Of a stretch of DNA of 5,861 nucleotides, positions 1 to 4,863 are shown piece after piece. The stretch covers positions 1 to 5,861 of the forward strand of contig JAICKM010000462.1 in assembly GCA_025927935.1 (NCBI GenBank), written 5' to 3'. Made by a program: the position numbers and the translations under genes. The notes beneath the pieces were generated by a model. It was not told the DNA's origin. It did not search any database and saw only the letters and a program-made list of their open reading frames with translations. Origin of the DNA: Chloroflexia bacterium. GTDB lineage: Bacteria > Chloroflexota > Chloroflexia > QHBQ01 > JADMIH01. Position 1 is the first letter of the stretch; the number at the start of each line of letters is the position of its first letter.

Positions 1-1
1 G

Positions 2-1090
2 GATCTGACCGAGTCCAACCCCACGCGCTGCGGCTTTGACTACCACGATGCGGGCCTGGACGCCCTGGCCGATCCCGCGGCGGTATATTACCGGCCCGCC
101 GCACGGGGTGCCCCGGAAGCGCGCGCAGCCGTCGCCGCCTATTATGCCACGCATGGCCTGGCCGTCGATCCCGAATCGGTGGTCCTGACTGCGAGCACCA
201 GCGAGGGCTATAGTTACCTCTTCAAACTGCTGGCCGACCCCGGCGACGAAGTGCTGGCGCCCCTGCCCAGCTATCCGCTGTTCGAGTACCTGGCCCAACT
301 CGACGGCGTGCGCCTGGCGCCCTACCCGTTGCGCTACGACGGCGCCTGGTTTATCGACTTCCCGGCGCTGGAGGCGGCGCTGACCCCGCGCACCCGCGCC
401 ATCATTGTCGTCCATCCCAACAACCCGACCGGCGCCTTCCTCAAGCAAGACGAACTGGCTCGCCTGGGGGCGATCTGCCGGGCGCATGATCTGGCCCTGA
501 TCTGCGATGAGGTCTTCCTCGACTACGCCTACGGCCCCGACCCGGCGCGCGCTCCCTCGCTGGTCGCCGGCACCCAAGTGCTGACCGGCACGCTGAGCGG
601 CCTATCGAAACTGGCCGGGCTGCCGCAAGTCAAGCTCAGTTGGATCGTGCTGACCGGCCCCCCGGCGTTGCAAGCGGCGGCCCTGGCCCGCGCCGAGGTA
701 ATTGCCGACACCTACCTGTCGGTGAGCACGCCGGTGCAACTGGCCCTGCCCACGCTGCTGGGCAACGGCGCCGCCCTGCGCGCCCAGATCCAGGAGCGTA
801 TCACCGCGAACCGCCGCGCGCTCGACGCCGCGCTGGGCGGCGCCCGGCCGCTGCGCGCCTTGCCCGCCGAAGGCGGGTGGTACGCCACGGTGCAGGTGCC
901 GGCGATCCTAACCGAAGAAGCCTGGGCGCTGGGGCTGCTGACCGAAGAGGATCTGCTGGTCCACCCCGGCTACTTCTTCGATTTTCCCTTTGGCTGCGTG
1001 CTGGTGCTCAGCCTGCTCCCGCCCCCCGACGTGTTCGCCGAAGGCGTCGCCCGCCTGGTGCGCCGGGTGGAGGCGGTGGTCGACGGTTAA
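2..1090 (+). CDS. PLP-dependent aminotransferase, class I/II fold (5' truncated)
   Basis: Fold-type I pyridoxal-phosphate enzyme, probably a cytosolic amino-acid aminotransferase; the substrate cannot be told. The reading frame is open from base 2, so the true start lies upstream; a GTG at 179 is internal. The visible part is 362 residues, and perhaps 30-40 N-terminal residues are missing. The fragment opens with 'DLTESNPTRCGFDY', a typical N-terminal substrate-binding segment of this subgroup. Numbering from the window edge, 'HPNNPTG' is at 138-144, the Asp that contacts the pyridine nitrogen is about 169 ('ICDEVFLDY'), and the Schiff-base Lys is 203 in 'SGLSKLAGLPQ' (codon 608-610). The usual phosphate-binding Arg after that Lys is a Lys (211, 'QVKLSW'). 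The C-terminal Arg that normally holds the substrate carboxylate is not seen: 'CVLVLSLLPPPDVF' stands there. I believe this is a trait of the subgroup and not decay, because the frame is intact. The ankyrin gene follows after 55 bp, probably in the same transcript. Confidence 0.93.
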   Translation, partial: DLTESNPTRCGFDYHDAGLDALADPAAVYYRPAARGAPEARAAVAAYYATHGLAVDPESVVLTASTSEGYSYLFKLLADPGDEVLAPLPSYPLFEYLAQLDGVRLAPYPLRYDGAWFIDFPALEAALTPRTRAIIVVHPNNPTGAFLKQDELARLGAICRAHDLALICDEVFLDYAYGPDPARAPSLVAGTQVLTGTLSGLSKLAGLPQVKLSWIVLTGPPALQAAALARAEVIADTYLSVSTPVQLALPTLLGNGAALRAQIQERITANRRALDAALGGARPLRALPAEGGWYATVQVPAILTEEAWALGLLTEEDLLVHPGYFFDFPFGCVLVLSLLPPPDVFAEGVARLVRRVEAVVDG

Positions 1091-1132
1091 ATGGGGCGCC
1101 GCCACGCAGTACGACTCGTGACTCGCTAGTGC

Positions 1133-1140
1133 AAAGGAGA
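1133..1140 (+). promoter_or_regulatory. Ribosome binding site of the ankyrin gene
   Basis: AAAGGAGA lies 5 nt before the ATG at 1146. It is the best Shine-Dalgarno match in the window and fixes the start of the ankyrin gene. I see no -10/-35 pair in the short gap before it, which favours co-transcription with the aminotransferase. Confidence 0.85.
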
Positions 1141-1145
1141 CTCCC

Positions 1146-1739
1146 ATGAGCGCAACTTCCCCCGTGCCGCAGTCCGTGATCGACGAATTCGTCGGCGTGG
1201 CGCATGGCGACTTCCCGCGGCTGCAAGAACTGCTCACCGCGCACCCTGACCTACTCAACGCCGACGCCACCTGGCACGAAACGGCGCTGGAAGCCGCCGC
1301 GCAGATGGGCCGGGTGGACATGGTGGAATATCTGCTGGCGGCGGGCGCGCCGCTCGACATCTGCACCGCGGCCATGCTCGGCCGCCGCGCCGATGTGACC
1401 GCGTTCCTGGCCGCCGACCCCGCCGCGGCCCACGCCACCGGCGCACACGGCATCCCGGTGCTCTACTACCCGACCATCGCCAACCACCCGGCTATCGCCG
1501 AAGATCTGCTGGCCCGTGGCGCCGATGTGAACGCGGGCGCGGGCGGCAACACGCCGCTCCACGGCGCGGCCATGTTCGGGCAAGCGGAGATGGCCGCCTG
1601 GCTGCTGGCCCACGGCGCCGATCCCGCGGCTCGCGACTACAACGGCAAAACCCCGTTGGAAGTCGCCCTCGACAGCAACCAGGCAGCCGTTGCCGATCTG
1701 CTCCGCGCACACTCCCCCGCGCCGAGTAACGAAGTGTGA
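1146..1739 (+). CDS. Ankyrin-repeat protein, 197 aa
   Basis: Small, probably cytosolic protein made almost wholly of ankyrin repeats, a helix-loop-helix scaffold for protein-protein contact; no catalytic domain, signal peptide or membrane segment is visible. About six units can be traced. Residues 10-39 are a divergent N-terminal cap unit. Residues 44-71 hold 'ALEAAAQMGRVDMVEYLLAAGA', and 72-103 are a degenerate unit ('CTAAMLGRRADVTAFLAAD'). Residues 104-130 end in 'LLARGADVNA', 135-163 are the most canonical ('GNTPLHGAAMFGQAEMAAWLLAHGAD'-type unit), and 166-190 start 'GKTPLEVALD' and form the cap. The ATG is supported by AAAGGAGA 5 nt upstream. The gene sits 55 bp after the aminotransferase on the same strand, so the two are probably an operon, but nothing in the sequence shows a functional link. 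The partner is unknown. The gene ends with TGA at 1737, and a long non-coding gap follows. Confidence 0.93.
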   Translation: MSATSPVPQSVIDEFVGVAHGDFPRLQELLTAHPDLLNADATWHETALEAAAQMGRVDMVEYLLAAGAPLDICTAAMLGRRADVTAFLAADPAAAHATGAHGIPVLYYPTIANHPAIAEDLLARGADVNAGAGGNTPLHGAAMFGQAEMAAWLLAHGADPAARDYNGKTPLEVALDSNQAAVADLLRAHSPAPSNEV

Positions 1740-1924
1740 CATATTCATATGATGATCACGGCGGCGCGGAGGCCACAAAGATTCCCCGATGGCGGGACCA
1801 GGAGTCAGAAGGATCAACCCATCTGGGCAGGGCATAGACGGGTTGGGGACGAAATTAGCGGACAGCAAGATCTTTGCGGCATCCACGCCTCAGCGGTGAG
1901 TATGAACGGATGTCTGGCCGCCGC

Positions 1925-1954
1925 ATAGCATCCGGCCGCGCTGTTTGCTATAAT
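1925..1954 (+). promoter_or_regulatory. Probable SigA promoter with extended -10
   Basis: TGCTATAAT at 1946-1954 combines a perfect TATAAT (1949-1954) with the TG of an extended -10. The -35 is weak: ATAGCA (1925-1930) matches TTGACA at three of six positions with an 18-bp spacer. Extended -10 promoters tolerate a poor -35. The predicted start is near 1961, giving a leader of about 177 nt before the GTG at 2138. The only in-line gene downstream is the oxygenase. Confidence 0.6.
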
Positions 1955-2124
1955 TACTCGGTATCCTGGGATCGGTCCCCACCGGCCCGCGTAACCTTGC
2001 CTGCGCTACATCGCATCCATAAAGCAGATTGCATAAGCTGGGGCGGCATGGCACCGGCCCGGCGACGGCCAACGTGGGTAACGGCCCAGGAACCGGGGAT
2101 CGCGCGCAGGCCACCCAGCTCATC

Positions 2125-2130
2125 AGGGAG
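2125..2130 (+). promoter_or_regulatory. Ribosome binding site that sets the GTG start of the oxygenase
   Basis: AGGGAG lies 7 nt before GTG 2138. It favours this GTG over in-frame ATG codons further upstream (for example 2047), which have no comparable site. The protein then begins 'MNYTEEVLDALRQ', a plausible amphipathic helix. Confidence 0.75.
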
Positions 2131-2137
2131 AACGGTT

Positions 2138-3316
2138 GTGAACTATACGGAAGAGGTCCTGGATGCGCTGCGCCAGGAAGGCGATCCGCTGGCCGATCGC
2201 GTGATCGCCGAGATTCATGCCACGGGAGTCGGGGGCGCGGTCAACGGCGTGTTACGGCAGCTCATGGAGAATGACCAGCCGATTCCGGAAAACTTGCCGC
2301 CCCTGGTGCGCGAGTATCTACACATCACCGATAATCCGCCGGCCTGGATGGATGCGGCGCGCATGGCGCGAGCCAATGCCTTCTTCGAGAGCCACGGCAT
2401 GCACATTAGCCTGGTCATGTCCACGGCGGGCATGATCGAATGCTATGCCGCCCGCAAGGCGGTCAAGGTGCTCGACTTCACCCACCAATTGGACCACCCG
2501 CAACGCCGCATGGCCGAAACGGCGCAGTTCTGCCTGCACATGATGAGTCCACAAGCCTTCGCCCCAAACGGCAAGTTCATCCCCGCCACACAGAAGGTGC
2601 GCCTGATGCACGCGGCCTTCCGGCACCTCATCCTGCAAAGCGGGCGCTGGCCGCTCGCAGAGCTAGGCGTGCCCATCTGCCAGGAAGATCTGCTGGGCGC
2701 GCTGATGTTGTTCAGCACCGAGGTACTCACCGGCCTGGAGCGGTTGGAGGTGCCGGCCACGGCACAGGAAGCGGATGACTATTACTATGTCTGGCGCGTC
2801 GTGGGCGAGATGATGGGCATCCGCCCCGACATCATCCCGGCCACTCTGGCCGAGGCGCAAGCACTCAACGCCGTATTGCGCGCGCGCCACTTCGGCGCCT
2901 CGCCCGAAGGCGTCCGCCTCACAAGGTCCCTGCTTGATATGTACGACGATTTGATCCCCGGCGAGTTGGTCGACGGTATTATGCCCGCCCTGGTGCGCAT
3001 CATCACCGGCGACCAGATCGCCGACTGGATGGGCGTCCCGCGCAACGGCTGGAGCTGGGTGGCCCGCGGCATGATGCGCTTCAGCGCCGTGCTCGAAGAG
3101 CTACAGGATGACAACCACCTGGTGCGCGGGGTGCTGGACAAGGCCGAGTGGGCCATCGTCAACGGCCAGTTCCTGGTGCTCAACGGGCGGCGCAAGATCC
3201 ACTACGACATCCCCGACGAACTGCGCCTCGCCTGGAAGCTCGACGACCCGGTCGCGCCGATCACCCGCTGCCCCTACAACCACCCGGCCCCGGCGCTCGA
3301 CGCCACCAAGGGCTAG
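2138..3316 (+). CDS. MpaB/rubber-oxygenase family protein (DUF2236-like), 392 aa
   Basis: Predicted member of the oxygenase family that includes fungal MpaB and the latex-clearing rubber oxygenase Lcp (ER-bound oxygenase / DUF2236 domain). Characterised Lcp proteins are b-type haem enzymes that cleave polyisoprene with O2; most bacterial relatives have no known substrate, and I assign none. The family core runs from about residue 65 to 310. The hallmark is 'KVRLMHAAFRHLI' at 153-165, with R155, H158 (codon 2609-2611) and R162; H158 is my candidate for the haem-ligand His by analogy with Lcp. It is followed by 'GVPICQEDLLGALMLFS' (177-193) and 'YYYVWRVVGEMMGI' (215-228). No Tat or Sec signal and no clear membrane helix is seen, unlike secreted Lcp, so a cytosolic role is likely. 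The GTG start is chosen from AGGGAG 7 nt upstream and because the upstream frame crosses a promoter. It appears to be transcribed alone: it has its own promoter, and a regulatory gap follows. Confidence 0.82.
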   Translation: MNYTEEVLDALRQEGDPLADRVIAEIHATGVGGAVNGVLRQLMENDQPIPENLPPLVREYLHITDNPPAWMDAARMARANAFFESHGMHISLVMSTAGMIECYAARKAVKVLDFTHQLDHPQRRMAETAQFCLHMMSPQAFAPNGKFIPATQKVRLMHAAFRHLILQSGRWPLAELGVPICQEDLLGALMLFSTEVLTGLERLEVPATAQEADDYYYVWRVVGEMMGIRPDIIPATLAEAQALNAVLRARHFGASPEGVRLTRSLLDMYDDLIPGELVDGIMPALVRIITGDQIADWMGVPRNGWSWVARGMMRFSAVLEELQDDNHLVRGVLDKAEWAIVNGQFLVLNGRRKIHYDIPDELRLAWKLDDPVAPITRCPYNHPAPALDATKG

Positions 3317-3327
3317 CCGCGTCCCCC

Positions 3328-3341
3328 GCCCGCATTCGGGC
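3328..3341 (+). terminator. Small hairpin after the oxygenase stop, possible weak terminator
   Basis: GCCCG (3328-3332) and CGGGC (3337-3341) pair around a CATT tetraloop, 11 nt after the stop codon. The stem is only 5 bp and no T-run follows, so this is not a standard intrinsic terminator. It may stabilise the 3' end or mean nothing in such GC-rich DNA. Confidence 0.25.
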
Positions 3342-3371
3342 CCGCCAACACCTATACACAAGCCACGTAGC

Positions 3372-3433
3372 TGCACCGCGAAGAATAGTACTAATAGGAA
3401 CCGTCTTCGCGTTCTCCTCGTCTTCGCCGTGCA
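3372..3433 (+). repeat. Palindromic intergenic element, 'cgcgaag / cttcgcg' type
   Basis: The left arm at 3372-3384 (tgcaccgcgaaga) is the reverse complement of 3421-3433 (tcttcgccgtgca) except for one position. An inner copy at 3404-3411 (tcttcgcg) pairs perfectly with the 8 bases at 3377-3384. The right half thus holds two copies of a gtcttcgc-type unit 17 bp apart, allowing two alternative hairpins. The loop contains the palindrome TAGTACTA (3386-3393). Similar cgaag/cttcg repeats are, from memory, scattered between genes in Chloroflexota and other bacteria. It could be a remnant of such a mobile repeat, or serve as a bidirectional transcription stop for the oxygenase gene. No transposase or flanking target duplication is seen. 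Confidence 0.5.
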
Positions 3434-3461
3434 CATATAAAGCGAGGTTCAACGCCGATTC

Positions 3462-3491
3462 TTGACACTGCGCGCGGATAGGTGCTATAAT
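3462..3491 (+). promoter_or_regulatory. Strong SigA-type promoter of sbcD
   Basis: TTGACA (3462-3467) and TATAAT (3486-3491) are both perfect consensus hexamers, 18 bp apart. TG at 3483-3484 adds an extended -10 (TGCTATAAT, the same nine bases as the upstream promoter at 1946-1954). Transcription should start near 3498, leaving a leader of about 90 nt before sbcD. The downstream TPR gene is probably served by this promoter too. Confidence 0.85.
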
Positions 3492-3517
3492 CGCCTGTAT
3501 ACTAAACATAATGTGAG

Positions 3518-3558
3518 CCGGCACGCCGGGGGCCGTCCTGTGTGCCCGGCGTCGCCGG
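3518..3558 (+). promoter_or_regulatory. Long GC-rich hairpin in the sbcD leader
   Basis: Bases 3518-3530 pair with 3545-3558: 13 base pairs, almost all G-C, broken by a single bulged C at 3553, with a 14-nt loop (3531-3544). It begins about 20 nt after the predicted transcription start and ends 30 nt before the ATG. No T-run follows, so it is not a terminator by itself. It may protect the 5' end, bind a protein, or hold down expression from a very strong promoter. No known riboswitch class is recognised. Confidence 0.55.
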
Positions 3559-3588
3559 AAACCCGCCCACCCACGGAAAGCACACCAG

Positions 3589-4824
3589 ATGATCCGTATC
3601 CTGCACCTGGCCGACATACACCTGGGTATGGAAAATTATGGCCGGGTGGACCCGGCGACCGGCCTGTCCAGCCGCCTGGGCGACTTCCTCGCCAGCCTGG
3701 ATACCGCGCTCGACTACGCCGTCACCCAGCACTTTGATCTGGTGCTGCTGGCCGGAGATGTCTACAAGAACCGCGACCCCAGCCCCACGATTCAGCGCGA
3801 GTTTGCCCGCCGCATCCGCCGCCTGTCCGCCGCGGGCATTCCCACCTTTCTGCTGGTCGGCAATCACGACCTGCCGAACACCTGGGCCCGCGCGCATACC
3901 ATCGAGATCTTCGACACGCTGGCCGTGCCCAACGTCTGGGTGGCCCGCTCGTCGGGCATCTTCCACATCCCTACAGCGCACGGGCCGGTGCAAATCGCCG
4001 CCCTGCCCTGGGTCACGCATCATACCCTGCTGACCAAGGATGAATATCGCAGCTATTCGCATCGTGAACTCAACGGCATCCTGGCCGACAAGGTCGAAGC
4101 CCTGATCGACGGCATGATCGATCAACTCGATCCCGCCATCCCGACCATCTTCACCGCGCACGCGGCCATCGACATTGCCAAGACCTCGTCGGAGCACAGC
4201 ATGATGCTCGGCGACGACCTGGTGCTGCCGCTGAGCCTGGTAGCCCGCCCGGAGTTCGACTATGTGGCGCTGGGCCATGTGCATAAATATCAGGTCTTGT
4301 CCAAACACCCGCTAGTGGTCTATCCAGGCAGCCTGGAACGCATCGACTTCGGCGAGGAGCGCGATCCAAAGGGCTTTGTCACCGTGACGCTCGACGAGAC
4401 CCGGCCCCGTGGGGAGCGCGCCGGGGAGCACGAGTTTCACGAAGCGGGCGCGCGCCGCTTCCTCACGGTGGAAGTGCATACCAACGGCGGCAATCCCAAT
4501 GAAACCGTCCTCCGCAAACTCGCCGCGCGGGCCGGCGATATTCGCGGGTCCATCGTCCGTGTGGTGATCAAGACCACCGCGGAGCAAGAATCGCTGCTGC
4601 GCGACGACGAGATCCGCAAGGCGCTGAGCGAGGCGGCCTATATCGCGTCGGTCAGCCGCGAGGTGGACACGCCGCAACGCACCCGGCTCGGCGGGCACGC
4701 CGTCGAGCAACTGACCACCCGCCAGGCCCTGGAACTTTACTGCGCCACCGCGAAGATGCCGCCGGACCGCACGGAGACCTTGCTCAAATACGCGGACCAG
4801 TTAATAGGCGACCCGGCCGAGTGA
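3589..4824 (+). CDS. sbcD: SbcD-type DNA repair nuclease (Mre11 family metallophosphoesterase), 411 aa
   Basis: Predicted Mn-dependent nuclease subunit of the SbcCD (Rad50/Mre11-like) complex, which processes hairpin and blocked DNA ends in the cytosol. The calcineurin-like core has all expected metal and active-site motifs: D9-x-H11 ('LHLADIHLG'), G56-D57 ('LLAGDVYKN'), 'GNHD' 91-94, H191 ('FTAHAAI') and 'GHVH' 229-232. They are followed by the SbcD-typical 'YPGSLERIDFGEE' at 245-257. Residues ~285-360 form a cap-like domain. The C-terminal part (~370-408, 'TTRQALELYCATAKM') is in the region where SbcD/Mre11 proteins contact the SbcC/Rad50 coiled coil. Length is normal for SbcD. The ATG is the first sensible start, with a modest site ACGGAAAG (3573-3580) 8 nt upstream. 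A strong promoter and a hairpin leader precede it. The next gene, 39 bp on, is a TPR protein and not sbcC. A non-SbcC-linked DNA phosphoesterase is the main alternative. Confidence 0.92.
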   Translation: MIRILHLADIHLGMENYGRVDPATGLSSRLGDFLASLDTALDYAVTQHFDLVLLAGDVYKNRDPSPTIQREFARRIRRLSAAGIPTFLLVGNHDLPNTWARAHTIEIFDTLAVPNVWVARSSGIFHIPTAHGPVQIAALPWVTHHTLLTKDEYRSYSHRELNGILADKVEALIDGMIDQLDPAIPTIFTAHAAIDIAKTSSEHSMMLGDDLVLPLSLVARPEFDYVALGHVHKYQVLSKHPLVVYPGSLERIDFGEERDPKGFVTVTLDETRPRGERAGEHEFHEAGARRFLTVEVHTNGGNPNETVLRKLAARAGDIRGSIVRVVIKTTAEQESLLRDDEIRKALSEAAYIASVSREVDTPQRTRLGGHAVEQLTTRQALELYCATAKMPPDRTETLLKYADQLIGDPAE

Positions 4825-4863
4825 CGTGCGGCGCGTGGCGCTTCCTGAAACGGTACCTTGCCC

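Larger units (their letters stand above)
1740..2137 (+). other. 398-bp intergenic region, promoter and leader of the oxygenase gene
   Basis: No believable gene is seen here on either strand. The oxygenase frame stays open back to 1874, but its translation upstream of 2138 is Arg/Pro/Ser-rich, looks like nothing known, and spans a promoter, so I treat it as non-coding. The first ~150 bases have lower GC and hold an 8-bp palindrome TCATATGA (1745-1752) but no convincing terminator for the ankyrin gene. An extended -10 box is at 1946-1954. Just upstream, GGCCG (1917-1921) and CGGCC (1933-1937) form a small inverted repeat over the -35 area. The remaining ~175 nt would be a long 5' leader with many G/C runs. 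I recognise no known riboswitch in it. Confidence 0.6.

Noticed and set aside
1111..1125. Short tandem GACTCG copies before the ankyrin gene
   Set aside because: Only about 7 bp twice; too short to separate from chance.
640..1149. 169-codon + strand frame inside the aminotransferase gene
   Set aside because: Arg/Pro/Gly-rich out-of-frame translation of the real gene.
908..1453. 181-codon open frame on the - strand across the aminotransferase/ankyrin junction
   Set aside because: It overlaps two well-supported + strand genes and shows no domain or ribosome site.
1251..1886. 211-codon open frame on the - strand opposite the ankyrin gene
   Set aside because: Its translation is Gly/Arg/His-rich without a known pattern, and the + strand frame is clearly an ankyrin protein with a strong ribosome site.
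1874..2137. N-terminal extension of the oxygenase gene back to an upstream ATG
   Set aside because: The extension reads as Arg/Pro/Ser-rich non-coding sequence, contains a promoter at 1946-1954, and a good ribosome site points to GTG 2138.
3462..3737. Small + strand open frame over the sbcD promoter and leader
   Set aside because: It starts in the -35 box, overlaps the sbcD start out of frame, and its product has no recognisable feature.
3502..4308. 268-codon open frame on the - strand opposite sbcD
   Set aside because: It lies antisense within a gene with complete catalytic motifs; its translation has no recognisable domain, and GC-rich DNA commonly gives such frames.
4825..4863. sbcD-TPR read-through fusion
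   Set aside because: The two genes share a frame, but two TGA codons (4822 and 4846) separate them and there is no sign of recoding.
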